A program made the translations under genes and the position numbers. Shown here one piece after another: positions 1 through 10,949 of a stretch of DNA of 64,000 bases. A model generated the notes under the pieces. It saw only the letters and a program-made list of their open reading frames with translations. It did no database searches and was not told the DNA's origin. This DNA is from Alentia gelatinosa (lineage: Eukaryota; Annelida; Polychaeta; Phyllodocida; Polynoidae), in contig OX465591.1 in assembly GCA_950022655.1 (NCBI GenBank), positions 48,627,048 through 48,691,047 on the forward strand, written 5' to 3'. Each line of letters starts with the position of its first letter. Position 1 is the first letter of the stretch.

Positions 1-81
1 ACACTTTGAACGGTAGCTCACAGTGTGGTGAATATTTAATCAATTATTGATATGTCTAGGTATATAATGGAAGTCGAACTT

Positions 82-210
82 ATTGACCTTGTCAGGACGT
101 GGTCGCGTAGCGCGTTTCTTTGGATAAAAATAATCAACTCGCTCTATGAGCTCGTTCGATATTTTTATTGACATAAACGCGGTACGTGAGAACGTCCTGA
201 CAAGGTCAAT
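82..210. repeat. Short foldback (hairpin) element
   Basis: A perfect 19-bp inverted repeat (82-100 and 192-210, starting ATTGACCTTGTCAGG) bounds a 129-bp segment. The inner halves also pair imperfectly, for example the CGCGTTT and AATAAAAAT blocks, so the whole segment could fold into one hairpin. This fits a small non-autonomous foldback or MITE. No target-site duplication could be fixed. No gene is seen in 1-540. Confidence 0.6.
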
Positions 211-540
211 ACGTTTAACTATAGTATTATTCTGTAAATACCAACCTCTGCTAGAGAAGTGGTAGTTGACACGTACCACCTTACTGTGGGGACGTATCGC
301 CATACTTTGAGTAAGCTTGGTTACAATTAACACAGAAATACGTTAATAAAAAGTAAATAGATATTATATTATCTAAATATTCACACCGAAAATTTCAAAA
401 TAATATGATTATAAATAACGCAATGAAAATATGCACTCTCTGAAGATCGGTTCAACACTGTTACGTTTCGGTAAATACTAAACTAATTATCTAGAGGTAT
501 ATAATAGAAGTTCTATCAGCGACCTGATTTTACCGCTGTA
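211..540. other. AT-rich unique spacer, nothing recognised
   Basis: An AT-rich stretch without a convincing open frame. A short phrase near 490-512 (AGGTATATAATAGAAGT) resembles 54-72 just outside the hairpin, suggesting an older local duplication. Confidence 0.4.
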
Positions 541-542
541 AG

Positions 543-2302
543 CTATCACTGTGAGTGTATTTAATCCGGTACGGGCATACTGTACAGTAACATATCGCTG
601 TGGGAGTGTATTAAACCCGGTACGGTCATACTGTGCAGTAACATATCGCTGTGTGAGTGTATTAAACCCGGTATGGGCATACTGTGCAGTAACATATCAC
701 TGTGTGAGCGTACTAAACCTGGTACGGGCATACTGTGCAGTAACCTATCACTGTGGGAGTGTATCAAACCCGGTATGTGCATACTGTGCAGTAACATATC
801 GCTGTGGGAGTGTATTAAACCTGGTACAGGCATACTGTGCAGTAATATATCACTGTAATTGTATTAAACCCGGTATGGGCATACTGTGCAGTAACATATC
901 ACTGTGGGAGTGTATTATACCCGGTACAGGCATACTGTGCAGTAACATATCGCTGTGGGAGTGTATTAAACCCGGTATGGGCATACTGTGCAGTAACATA
1001 TCACTGTGGGAGTGTATTAAACCTGGTACGGGCATACTGTGCAGTAACATATCACTGTGGGAGTGTATTAAACCTGGTACGGGCATACTGTGCAGTAACA
1101 TATCGCTGTGTGAGTGTATTAAACCCGGTACGGGCATACTGTGCAGTAACATATCGCTGTGGGAGTGTATTAAACCTGGTACAGGCATACTGTGCAGTAA
1201 CCTATCACTGTGTGAGAGTATTAAACCCAGTACGGGCATACTGTGCAGTAACCTATCGCTGTGTTAGTATGAAACCCAGTACAAGCATACTGTGCAGTAA
1301 CATATCACTGTGTTAGAGTATTAAACCTGGTATGGGCATACTGTGCAGTAACATATCACTGTGCTAGAGTATTTAAACCGGTATGGCAATACTGTGCAGT
1401 AACCTATCACTGTGTGAGTGTATTTAACCTGGTATGGGCATACTGTGCAGTAACATATCACTTTGTGAGTGTATTAAAAACCTATCACTGTGTGAGTGTA
1501 TGAAACCTGGTACGGGCATACTGTGCAGTAACATATCGCTGTGAGTGTATTAAACCTGATACGGGCATACTGTGCAGTAACATATCACTTTGTGAGTGTA
1601 TTAAAAACCTATCACTGTGGGAGTGTATGAAACCCGGTACGGGCATACTGTGCAGTAACATATCACTGTGAGAGTGTATTAAACCCGGTATGGGCATACT
1701 GTGCAGTAACATATCACTGTGTGAGTGTATTAAACCTGGTACAGGCATACTGTGCACTAACCTATCACTGTGTGTGAGTATTAAACCCGGTACGGGCATA
1801 CTGTGTAGTAACATATCACTGTGAGAGTGTATGAAACCCGGTACGGTCATACTGTGCAGTAACATATCACTGTGAGAGTGTATGAAACCCGGTACGGTCA
1901 TACTGTGCAGTAACATATCACTGTGAGAGTGTATGAAACCCGGTATGGGCATACTGTGCAGTAACATATCACTGTGGGAGTGTATTAAACCCGGTACGGG
2001 CATACTATGCAGTAACATATCACTGTGAGTGTATTAAACCTGGTACGGGCAAACTGTGCAGTAACATATCACTGTGTGTGAGTATTAAACCTGGTACGGG
2101 CATACTGTGCAGTAACATATCGCTGTGGGAGTGTATGAAACCCGGTATGGGCATACTGTGCAGTAACATATCACTGTGTGAGCGTACTAAACCCGGTACG
2201 GGCATACTATGCAGTAACATATCACTGTGAGTGTAGTAAACCTGGTACGGGCAAACTGTGCAGTAACCTATCACTGTGGGAGTGTATTAAACCCGGTATG
2301 TA
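543..2302. repeat. 51-bp minisatellite, about 34 copies
   Basis: The unit runs roughly GTATTAAACCCGGTACGGGC, then a CATACTGTGCAGTAACATATC block and CTGTG(T/G)GAGT. Units differ at scattered single bases; a few are shortened, such as the fused units near 1470-1485 and 1590-1605. Because 51 is divisible by three and the unit has no stop in several frames, long open frames appear on both strands (551-1267 plus; 850-1239 and 1485-2018 minus). Nothing marks one of these frames as real, so I treat the region as non-coding. Confidence 0.95.
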
Positions 2303-2620
2303 CCGGGTGTACTGCTGGGAGAGAACCCCTTTCTCAGTGTATCAGGTACCCTGTCGCCCCCACCCCCCGCTCAGGACACCAGTGTACCTGACCACATCCT
2401 CACAGCGGTGTGACCGACACGCCAGCATTGTGAGCGTGTGAACCCTGAACCCCTCCTCTCCGCGTCTGACGTCACACCCCGTGATGAGACCCTCCACTGC
2501 GCATGTCTCAACTGTGACAATACCACGATGTGCCTCATACCTGACAGCCTCTTGTCAACGTGCCAGCCTACTCAGTGTCAACACACACCCCTCCTCCAAG
2601 TCCTCCGTTTTGATTCCTCT
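2303..2620. other. Unique spacer, no supported gene
   Basis: Mixed-composition sequence with a perfect CRE-type octamer half (GACGTCAC near 2468). A small open frame (2438-2647) runs into the SINE tail and shows no recognisable domain. Confidence 0.35.
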
Positions 2621-2621
2621 G

Positions 2622-2925
2622 ATTGTTTGTTTGTTTGGGTAGTTTAACGTCCAGTTTTTCTATCAGACTTATTTTGGGTTTGACGAACGAGTACACACCC
2701 TCAGAAGGTTTTAAATAGTCAATGCTGTGGTGCTTACTGTGATGATACTACAAGCAGTGTGAGGGACAGAGAGGGAAAAATTCAAAAGGGTTTAAAGACA
2801 AGAAGAGAAGGATTGGCCTTTAATATAGCAGTAAATCTACCACTGCTGGGGGTGAAGGAGAAAAGTGGGTGAACAGATTGATAACTGCTGTCCACCCGAG
2901 AGTCCCGCCACTCTGATTCCTCTGA
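2622..2925 (-). mobile_element. SINE copy, internally deleted
   Basis: Read on the minus strand, the body matches copies at 36.7 and 51.4 kb (blocks complementary to GAAGGATTGGCC and TATAGCAGTAAATCTACCAC) and ends in GGACGTTAAACTA plus a CAAACAAAC tail at 2622-2640. Relative to the 51.4-kb copy, about 127 bp holding the tRNA-like head is missing at the point where AAAAGTGG joins GTGAACAGATTG. A decayed short interspersed element with a simple-repeat tail. Confidence 0.7.
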
Positions 2926-2934
2926 GTTCTCTGC

Positions 2935-3285
2935 TTTGACATGTTAGACGGAGCAAAATATCAGACGACAGTCTACAAAGTGCCATATTAGACGAGTCTG
3001 TGAAGCGACATATTAGACAACAGTCTATGAAGTGACATATTAGCCGACAGTCTATGAAGCGACATATTAGCCGATAGTCTACAGAGCACACACACGTTAG
3101 ACAAGTTCATGAAGTGAACACACTTTAGACCGAATGACACTTTAGACGACAGTCTATGAAGCGACATATTAGACAACAATCTACGGAGTGACTCATTAGA
3201 CGCGAGTCTACAGAGCACACACACGTTAGACGAGTCTACAGAGTGAACACACTCTAGACGGAGCGACACATTAGACGCGAGTAGC
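2935..3285. repeat. Degenerate ~27-bp tandem repeat
   Basis: Diverged units of the form GACATATTAGACGACAGTCT plus ATGAAGC, with variants carrying CACACACGTTAGAC. About 13 copies; divergence between units is much higher than in most arrays of this window, so it is probably older. Confidence 0.8.
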
Positions 3286-3333
3286 GGGCAGAGTCCAGCC
3301 TCTTAGACCTCGCACGTGTCCTACATGTGGAAC

Positions 3334-3430
3334 CCATCTCCTCCCCTCCTCCCACCTCCCCTCCCACCTCACCTCCCCTCCCCTCCCCTCCCCTCCCCTC
3401 CCTTCCCTTCCCCTCCCCTCCCCTCCCCTC
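3334..3430. repeat. CCCTC-type polypyrimidine tract
   Basis: Low-complexity C/T sequence on the plus strand (CTCCC and CCTTC runs). The proline/serine-rich open frames over it are composition artefacts. Confidence 0.9.
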
Positions 3431-3870
3431 ACACCGGCCTCTCAGTCCCTCTCTCAGTTTGTTCTGCTTGTTTGACGACGTGCTTTCTTGCTGGCGGAAA
3501 GCTCCAGCGCCAGATCAAATTTATCCACTTTTTTTTTTTTTTCAAAACTAGTTTTTCCGCTGCGAACCCACACAGGAACTAGGTCATAATAACAGTAAAT
3601 GATTCCTAAATGACTCTCTGCCTCCGATCCAGCACCCACAGGGCTCAGACAAGGATGTGTTCCCAACCCAGATCCTAAACTACATCCTCTATACCCAACA
3701 ATACTCAATGAACACTAGATTAACGCGTGGTAACTAACCATGAAACCTCTTTGCTGATATACCAACATCTTAAATAGAGGAATACGTGGAAGCTATGTAT
3801 CAAGATGATGTCAATAAAAAAGAAAGAAATATATAATAAATAATAAATAAAGATGCAACACTCATAATGC
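3431..3870. other. Unique spacer, no supported gene
   Basis: Contains a poly-T run (about 3530-3542) and otherwise ordinary AT-leaning sequence. No motif or family recognised. Confidence 0.4.
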
Positions 3871-3871
3871 G

Positions 3872-5003
3872 ATCTCCCTACGTACAGTATAAATACTGAA
3901 TGTATAATAAATCAACGCTGTACGAATACAGATACTCACAATACAAACTACGTACAGTATAAATACTGAATGTACAATAAATCAACGCTGTACAAATCGA
4001 GATACTAACGATACGACCTCCCTACGTACATTATAAATACTGAATGTATAATAAATCAACGCTGTATTGATACAGATACTAATGATACGACCTACGTACA
4101 GTATAAATACTGAATGAACAAATAAATCAACGCTGTATTAATACAGATACTAACGATACGACCTACGTACAGTATAAATACTGAATGAACAAATAAATCA
4201 ACGCTGTATTAATACAGATACTAACGATACGACCTACGTACAGTATAAATACTGAATGAACAAATAAATCAACGCTGTATTAATACAGATACTAACGATA
4301 CGACCTACGTACAGTATAAATACTGAATGAACGAATAAATCAACGCTGTATTGATACAGATACTAACGATACGACCTACGTACAGTATAAATACTGAATG
4401 AACGAATAAATCAACGCTGTATTAATACAGATACTAACGATACGACCTACGTACAGTATAAATACTGAATGTATAATAAATCAACGCTGTATTGATACAG
4501 ATACTAACGATACGACCTACGTACAGTATAAATACTGAATGAACAAATAAATCAACGCTGTATTAATACAGATACTAACGATACGACCTATGTACAGTAT
4601 AAATACTGAATGAACAAATAAATCAACGCTGTATTAATACAGATACTAACGATACGACCTACGTACAGTATAAATACTGAATGAACAAATAAATCAACGC
4701 TGTATTAATACAGATACTAACGATACGACCTACGTACAGTATAAATACCGAATGAACAAATAAATCAACACTGTATTAATACAGATACTAACGATACGAC
4801 CTACGTACAGTATAAATACTGAATGAACAAATAAATCAACGCTGTATTGATACAGATACTAACGATACGACCTACGTACAGTATAAATACTGAATGAACA
4901 AATAAATCAACGCTGTATTAATACAGATACTAACGATACGACCTACGTACAGTATAAATACTGAATGAACAAATAAATCAACGCTGTATTAATACAGATA
5001 CTC
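3872..5003. repeat. 71-bp minisatellite with TATA-like core, about 16 copies
   Basis: Each unit holds ACGTACAGTATAAATACTGA and CAACGCTGTATTAATACAGA. The first contains an inverted pair (CAGTAT/ATACTG) around a TATAAATA string; the second, CTGTATTAATACAG, is a perfect 14-bp palindrome. The first four units are more diverged; the middle units are almost identical, suggesting recent expansion from the centre. Confidence 0.95.
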
Positions 5004-5500
5004 ACATGAGAATTGAGTGACACAGAGAAGGGGACGGGGTGAGGCAGACAGGTAACGGTGTGAGTATTAGAGTAATGATCGCGGTCTGAGTTGCACCACA
5101 CAGCTGATAGACTGTGGTATCAGTGTGTGGCACTGTGTGAGGTGTGGGGGCGGGGGCACGGCGTAGACGGGCTTCAGTCCCCTCTCCTATTCCCACATAT
5201 TGTCACGTATTGTCACGTATTGTCACGTATTGTCACGTATTAGAATGCATCTCCTCCTGATTTCGTTTGATTCTCTATTGAAGGTCTGGTCAGGGTGTGG
5301 CCGGGTGAGGTCGACTTGTAAATATCGCAGAGTTTTGATGATTAAAATTGAAACCTTGTCATTTCAGATATTAGTAATTAAAGAAGACGTTTTAGAAAGC
5401 TAGGAATAAGAGGGTAAAGGGTAAAGAAGGGGATAACAAGGAAGCGCAGTTTGTACAACTCATCTCAGCAAAAGAAAACGGATGGTAAAATATATCCCAT
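5004..5500. other. Unique spacer with a 10-bp repeat
   Basis: Holds a short tandem run of TATTGTCACG at 5198-5242 (about four and a half copies). The 67-aa frame beginning inside that run (5200-5403) has no recognisable domain. Confidence 0.5.
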
Positions 5501-5507
5501 AAGTGAA

Positions 5508-5548
5508 ATTTGTTTGTTTAGTTTAACGTCCAATTTGTTCCCTAAGTG
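5508..5548 (-). mobile_element. SINE 3' tail fragment
   Basis: The plus strand reads TTTGTTTGTTTAGTTTAACG then TCCAATTTGTTC, the reverse complement of the 3' end shared by the SINE copies at 2.6, 14.4, 25.6 and 36.7 kb. Only the tail remains. Confidence 0.6.
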
Positions 5549-6110
5549 AAAACGTGAAAGTTGCGACAAGTAGAAACCGTATTAGGAATATAAGGAGAAT
5601 GTACTATATCCAATTCATTGATAAAAATACTTATTAAAAAATGAATAAATTCGGGATTGAATAGACGGCGGCACCGCTGACTGCAGTAGTTGCTGGTGAT
5701 GATGAGAGGTGTGAGAGGTGAACGTACCCTATAAAACCCACTCTGACGGCACCGAGACACAAGGCGAGACACCACCAAGACAAACTCCGACAAGAAACAC
5801 ACAGCACTGAAGGGCAGTTCTCACAGTGAGAAGGTGACCTTTGTTTATATCGTATTTCCGCGTACGACACCCACACGTCACTCTCCAAACAGATCCGTCA
5901 GGGTGAGAACTCTGCTGGGAGAGTGAAGCAGGATCACCCCCCCCCCCCCCCTCACTCCCCCTCTCCCCGCTGTCATTATTTCGGCGGATCTTCACAATTT
6001 TTTTTTTTTTTATCTTGACAATTAGCTGAAAACAAGCAGCATGAACATGTGTATGGCCCTGTTTAGTTCTTGTTTATTGTTGTACATTTGCTCTTAAATC
6101 ACTGAGGTAA
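5549..6110. other. CpG-rich spacer, no supported gene
   Basis: A GC- and CpG-rich stretch (about 5680-5990) ends in a C homopolymer (about 5937-5950) and a T homopolymer (about 5999-6011). Overlapping minus-strand frames here carry no recognisable domain. Confidence 0.4.
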
Positions 6111-6332
6111 TACGGGGGACACACCAAGCGAGTGAAGGCAGCGATCTCTGGAATCGCCAACACAAATTGGCGTGTATGTGAGATATTATCTCATAGGAAT
6201 ATCTCCTGCCTATAATTTAGCAACTTGGAAGCAATAATCAGGTGAAATATGAAATAATAGCTCACATATAGGCCATTTTGTGTTGGCGATTCTGGAAATC
6301 GCTGCATTTCTCGCTTGGTGTGTCTCCGGCTT
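6111..6332. mobile_element. MITE family A, copy 1
   Basis: A 222-bp element with long imperfect TIRs (about 50 bp per side): the left end GGGGACACACCAAGCGAG pairs with the right end CTCGCTTGGTGTGTCTCC, followed inwards by GCGATCTCTGGAATCGCCAA and its complement. It has no coding capacity. A TA target duplication is possible but not clean. Copy 2 lies 69 bp downstream in the same orientation. Confidence 0.85.
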
Positions 6333-6400
6333 AATCGTCCTACAAATTACACACTTGACGACTGGGCACCGTTTGAGGCCTTGACGAACATTGAATCATA

Positions 6401-6622
6401 ATACCGGAGACACACCAAGCGAGTCAAGGCGGCGATCTCTGCAATCGCCAACACAAAATAGCATGAATGTGAGATATTATTTCATAGAAATATCTCCTAA
6501 TGATAATTTAGCGCCTCGGGAGCAATAATCAGACGAAATATGAAATAATAGCTCACATATAGGCCATTTTGTGTTGGCCATTCTGGAAATCGCTGTTTCT
6601 CGCTTGGTGTGTCTCCGACATA
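6401..6622. mobile_element. MITE family A, copy 2
   Basis: Same length, TIRs and inner sequence as copy 1 with scattered substitutions, in the same orientation. It ends CTCGCTTGGTGTGTCTCCG next to TA. The 68-bp segment between the copies is unique, so the two look like separate insertions or a local duplication including flank. Confidence 0.85.
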
Positions 6623-6629
6623 AATCACC

Positions 6630-6774
6630 ATCTTCGCTAAGACAGTATTAGTGATCCATAATGTCGTCCGTGCGTGTTGATTACAACTGATCCACATCGT
6701 CCCTGGGTTTCTATGGCTTACAGAAAATGGTCTACATGTACGATCTTAGATTAAGAAACGGGCCCCTGGCTCCC
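6630..6774 (+). mobile_element. MITE family B, right-half fragment
   Basis: Matches the right half of the full element at 27698-27922: shared blocks CATCGTCCCTGGG(T)T, GTCTACATGTACGATC and the terminal GAAACGGGCCCCTGG. The left end is missing, apparently cut where MITE A copy 2 now ends. Confidence 0.7.
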
Positions 6775-6841
6775 CGTGTTTTTTGCAGTGTCGGAGGTTG
6801 AGGACACCTGACGCCTCGTGAGACATTGTTGACATTTCTGA

Positions 6842-7056
6842 CTGGTTTCTGAGAATCTCCGCTAAACACACCTGACTGTAGGAAGGCTCGGGTGACGAGA
6901 GGGCGGCTCAGCTCTCAGATGTTCTGTGCTGTTCTGTGCTGCATTGTGCTGCTCTTAACTGTTCTGTGCTGCTCTGTGCTGCTCTGAGAATCTCCGCCAA
7001 ACATACCTGTCTGTAGGGAGGCTCGGGTGACGAGAGGGCGGCTCAGCTCGGAGATG
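6842..7056. repeat. Direct duplication of ~80 bp beside the CTGCT array
   Basis: TGAGAATCTCCGC(T/C)AAACA through GGCTCAGCTC and GGAGATGTTCTG occurs at about 6848-6925 and 6979-7056, with a short block of CTGTGCTGCT repeats between. The duplication probably arose with expansion of the neighbouring array. Confidence 0.7.
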
Positions 7057-7275
7057 TTCTGAGCTGTTCTGAGCTGCTCTGTGCTGCTCTGTGCTGTTCT
7101 GTGCTGCATTGTGCTGCTCTGTGCTGCTCTGTGCTGTTTTGAGCTGCTCTGTGCTGCTCTGTGCTGTTCTGTGCTGCTCTGAGCTGTTCTGTGCTGTTCT
7201 GTGCTGCTCTGTGCTGCTCTGTGCTGCTCTTAGCTGTTCTGAGCTGTTCTGTGCTGTTCTGAGCTGTTCTGAAGT
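6918..7275. repeat. 5/10-bp tandem repeat (CTGTGCTGCT type)
   Basis: Runs of TCTGTGCTG and TCTGAGCTG in 5- and 10-bp register. The cysteine-rich open frame at 7091-7312 is a translation of this simple repeat. Confidence 0.9.
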
Positions 7276-7344
7276 ACCCCAGACTATTCTGAATTACACT
7301 GACCTACACTGACCTGCTCTGAGAATCTGTGGAGTGCTCTGAGT

Positions 7345-7553
7345 GCTCTGAGTGCCCTGCCCTGCCCTGCCCTGCCCTGCCCTGCCCTGCCCTGCCCTGC
7401 CCTGCCCTGCCCTGCCCTGCCCTGCCCTGCCCTGCCCTGCCCTGCCCTGCCCTGCCCTGCCCTGCCCTGCCCTGCCCTGCCCTGCCCTGCCCTGCCCTGC
7501 CCTGCCCTGCCCTGCCCTGCCCTGCCCTGCCCTGCCCTGCCCTGCCCTGCCCT
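7345..7553. repeat. Pure (CCCTG)n microsatellite, about 41 copies
   Basis: An uninterrupted pentanucleotide tract of about 205 bp. The minus strand reads CAGGG repeated, that is GGG runs separated by CA, which favours G-quadruplex formation. The Pro-Ala-Leu-Cys frames over it are artefacts of the period of five. Confidence 0.97.
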
Positions 7554-7858
7554 TGTCAGTCAGGTTTCTTTGTCAGTCTAGATTCGGCAGTCAGGTTTCT
7601 TTGTCCATCTCGATTAGTCAGTCTGGTTTCTTTGTCAGTCTAGATTCGGCAGTCAGGTTTCTTTGTCAGTCTAGATTCGGCAGTCAGGTTTCTTTGTCCA
7701 TCTCGATTCGTCAGTCTGGTTTCTTTGTCAGTCTAGATTCGGCAGTCAGGTTTCTTTGTCAGTCTAGATTCGGCAGACTGGTTTCTTTATCAGTCTAGAT
7801 TCGGTAGTTTGGTTTCTTTCTCAGACTAGATTCAGCACACTGGTTTCTTTATCTGACA
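7553..7858. repeat. 31-bp minisatellite, about 10 copies
   Basis: The unit is GTCAGTCTAGATTCGGCAGT followed by CAGGTTTCTTT, with a second variant TCCATCTCGATT. It directly abuts the CCCTG tract. The last three units are more diverged. Confidence 0.9.
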
Positions 7859-7965
7859 GTGGAGGTAGGGTGGGTGGGGAGAGATGAGGTGAGGATGGGA
7901 GCTGGCCGAACCCTCCAGGTGTAGTCAGACACGCTCTGATAAACAGACCGTGTTAATCCGTGTTC

Positions 7966-8735
7966 ACGGACCGTGAAGACAGGATGTATCCCGGGTTAGG
8001 ACCCAGCCCTGTCTGCGGGTCTGTGAAGACGGGATGTATCCCGGGTTAGGACCTAGTCCTGTCTGCGGGTCTGTGAAGACGGGATGTATCCCGGGTTAGG
8101 ACCCAGCCCTGTCTGCGGGTCCGTGAAGACGGGATGTATCCCGGGTTAGGACCCAGCCCTGTCTGCGGGTCCGTGAAGACGGGATGTATCCCGGGTTATC
8201 ACACAGCCCTGTCTGTGGGTCCGTGAAGACGGGATGTATCCCGGGTTAGGACACAGCCCTGTCTGCGGGTTCGTGAAGACGGGATGTATCCCGGGTGAGG
8301 ACCCAGCCCTGTCTGCGGGACCGTGAAGACGGGATGTATCCCGGGTTAGGACCCAGCCCTGTCTGCGGGTCCGTGAAGACGGGATGTATCCCGGGTTAGG
8401 ACCCAGCCCTGTCTGCGGGTCTGTGAAGACGGGATGTATCCCGGGTTAGGACCCAGCCCTGTCTGCGGGTCTGTGAAGACGGGATGTATCCCGGGTTAGG
8501 ACCCAGCCCTGTCTGCGGGTCTGTGAAGACGGGATGTATCCCGGGTTAGGACCCAGCCCTGTCTGCGGGTCCGTGAAGACGGGATGTATCCCGGGTTAGG
8601 ACCCAGCCCTGTCTGTGGGTCCGTGAAGACGGCATGTATCCCGGGTTATCACACAGCCCTGTCTGCGGGTCTGTGAAGACGGGATGTATCCCAGGTTAGG
8701 ACCCAGCCCTGTCTGCGGGTCTGTGAAGACCTGGC
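7966..8735. repeat. 50-bp minisatellite, about 15 copies
   Basis: The unit is GGGTCCGTGAAGACGGGATG, TATCCCGGGTTAGGACCCAG and CCCTGTCTGC. It contains a short palindrome, GGGAT-GT-ATCCC. Units differ mainly at a C/T (CCGTG/CTGTG) and at GG/TC before ACCCAG. Confidence 0.95.
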
Positions 8736-8870
8736 TGACCTCAGTTAACGGAGGGCGCTGGTTTGTGGCGAGTGTCACTCTGTGTGGAGTTTGTAGATGG
8801 GTACCAGCGACATGACCTGGCTGACCTCTGTTAACGGAGGGCGCTGGTTTGTGGTGAGTGTCACTCGTGT
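8728..8870. repeat. Two tandem copies of a ~90-bp segment
   Basis: ACCTGGCTGACCTC(A/T)GTTAA followed by CGGAGGGCGCTGGTTTGTGG occurs twice, about 90 bp apart. The second copy leads directly into the next array. Confidence 0.8.
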
Positions 8871-9500
8871 GTGAGATTTAGTTGATGGTACAGGGTAACT
8901 GGTGTTAGGATGGCACTGGCACCGTACACACATTGAGGTACGTACACTAATTCCCCACATCTTGCCTTAACAAGGTCTGTACGGTAGATGTGTGAGAGTG
9001 AGATTTAGTTGATGGTACAGGGTCAGGTGGTGTTAGGATGGCACTGTCACCTTACACACATAGAGGTACTACACTAATTCCCCACATCTTGCCTTAACAA
9101 GGTCTGTACGGTAGATGTGTGAGATTTAGTTGATGGTACAGGGTAGGGTGGTGTTAGGATGGCACTGTCACCGTACACACATAGAGGTACTACACTAATT
9201 CCCCACATCTTGCCTTAACAAGGTCTGTACGGTAGACGTGTGAGAGTGAGATTTAGTTGATGGTACAGGGTAAGGTGGTGTTAGGATGGCACTGTCACCT
9301 TACACACATAGAGGTACGTACACTAATTCCCCACATCTTGCCTTAACAAGGTCTGTACGGTAGACGTGTGAGAGTGAGATTTAGTTGATGGTACAGGGTA
9401 GGGTGGTGTTAGGATGGCACTGGCACCTCACACACATAGAGGTACTACACTAATTCCGCACATCTGGCCTTAACAAGGTCTGTACGGTAGATGTGTGACT
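8870..9500. repeat. 121-128-bp tandem repeat, 5 copies
   Basis: Units begin GAGATTTAGTTGATGGTACA and contain CTAATTCCCCACATCTTGCC and TTAACAAGGTCTGTACGG. Starts lie near 8873, 9000, 9121, 9248 and 9376. Length varies by small indels such as GTGTGAGAGT and the extra GT in GTACGTACACT. Confidence 0.9.
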
Positions 9501-9625
9501 AATCTATGCGACCTGGGGATAGTTTGGCTGCCTGCTGGACTGTCCGTGCCAAACTGCAAACACTGACACTTTGTACTTTGTTAGGTGTGTCCGGTATACG
9601 CTTATATAAATACACCTGGGTGTTG

Positions 9626-10238
9626 GCGGGTCTGGTAAAGTCTGGGTGGTCTGGTTGTGTCTGAGTGGGTCTAGTTGAGTCTGGGTCTGATTGGGTCTGG
9701 TTGTGTCTAGCTGGGTCTGGTTGGGTCTGATTGGGTCTGATTGGGTCTGAATAGGTCTGATTGGGTCTGAATAGGTCTGGTTGGGTCTGAATAGGTCTGG
9801 TTTGTTCTGGTTGGGTCTGAATAGGTCTGATTGGGTCTGGTTGGATCTGTTTGGATCTGATTGGGTCTGAATAGGTCTGTCTGGGTCTGAATAGGTCTGA
9901 TTGGGTCTAGCTGGGTCTGGTTGGATCTGTTTGGATGTGATTGGGTCTGGTTGAGTCTGATTGGGTCTGATTGGGTCTGAATAGGTCTGGTTTGTTCTGG
10001 TTGGGTCTGAATAGGTCTGATTGGGTCTGAATAGGTCTGGTTGGGTCTGAATAGGTCTGGTTTGTTCTGGTTGGGTCTGAATAGGTCTGATTGGGTCTGA
10101 TTGGATCTGATTGGGTCTGAATAGGTCTGTTTAGGTCTGATTGGGTCTGAATAGGTCTGATTGGGTCTAGCTGGGTCTGGTTGGATCTGTTTGGATCTGA
10201 TTGGGTCTGGTTGGGTCTAGCTGGGTCTGGCTGAGTAG
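9626..10238. repeat. 10-bp G/T-rich tandem array
   Basis: TTGGGTCTGA and ATAGGTCTGA units alternate with TTGGATCTGT and TTTGTTCTGG variants. Blocks of several decamers recur (for example the ATAGGTCTGG-TTTGTTCTGG pair), so there is a higher-order layer. The minus-strand frame 9907-10254 (Pro/Asn/Gln rich) is a translation of the repeat. Confidence 0.95.
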
Positions 10239-10640
10239 GGTTGGTCACTCTCACTCTCCTACTCGCTCACTCACTTACTCGCCCTGCTCACGGCTGAACT
10301 GTGAGATACGTGTACACCACACCGCACTCACACCACTGAGTGTGTAGACACAGGACGTGACCCGCTTCCCGCTCTGCTCAACCACTTCCCACCTTCTTGT
10401 TTCACTTTTTTTTCACGTTCAAGTGACATCATGCACGCTGCAGCACAAAAGAGAACAAGGAAAGCTTCTCAAACCCTTCACGTCACATTCGAGTCAGACA
10501 GAAAGTCGTCACGAAAAACTTACTGCCTCAGAGAGACCGAGCAAACATAGAAGACCCGTCGGTGTGGACCATGTGGTGGGACATACGGTCTGCGGGAAGG
10601 TTAGAAGTAATGTTATGATAAGAAAGACGAAAGGGAATAG
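10239..10640. other. Unique spacer, no supported gene
   Basis: Ordinary sequence with a short (CTCACT)-like run at its left edge. The 98-aa frame at 10357-10653 has no recognisable domain and ends inside the next MITE. Confidence 0.4.
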
Positions 10641-10643
10641 GTG

Positions 10644-10769
10644 TTTATCTTAGCCTGGAATAAACGTCCATAGGCTCAACATTAGGAACCCGTTCTCAAC
10701 AGGCTTGTAAGTACAGTAACTCATTCTCAACGGTTGATAAACAGATAAATATTTCCAGGCTAAGATAAA
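10644..10769. mobile_element. MITE family C (TTATCTCACC type), variant copy
   Basis: TIRs TTTATCTTAGCCTGGA and TCCAGGCTAAGATAAA enclose about 95 bp that includes CCATAGGCTCAACATTAGGAACC, the family's inner signature (elsewhere CCATAGACTTAACATTGGGA). A second hairpin follows 20 bp downstream. Confidence 0.8.
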
Positions 10770-10788
10770 ATCAGAAACATTTTCGTGC

Positions 10789-10906
10789 TTGGTCTGAGTC
10801 CCCGTTTGCCATCTCGTTTGGAGTGCTTCAGAATATTCACTCGGCTATCACCTCGTTCATATTACTGCGCACTCCAAACTCGATGGCGAACGAGGACACA
10901 GACCAA
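10789..10906. repeat. Hairpin paired with MITE family C
   Basis: Left arm TTGGTCTGAGTCCCCGTTTG...GAGTGC (10789-10828) pairs with right arm GCACTCC...GACCAA (10868-10906) at about 85% with a ~40-nt loop. Comparable hairpins sit beside family C copies at 20.58 and 54.47 kb. Confidence 0.75.
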
Positions 10907-10949
10907 ACACTCATCAGGTTCTTTCTTAGTATCAGTGACGAACATTGAT

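Noticed and set aside
551..2274. Long open frames with 17-residue repeats over the first array
   Set aside because: The 51-bp period keeps several frames on both strands open; no protein signature and no frame preference.
7329..7798. Pro-Ala-Leu-Cys repeat proteins
   Set aside because: Translation of (CCCTG)n; composition artefact.
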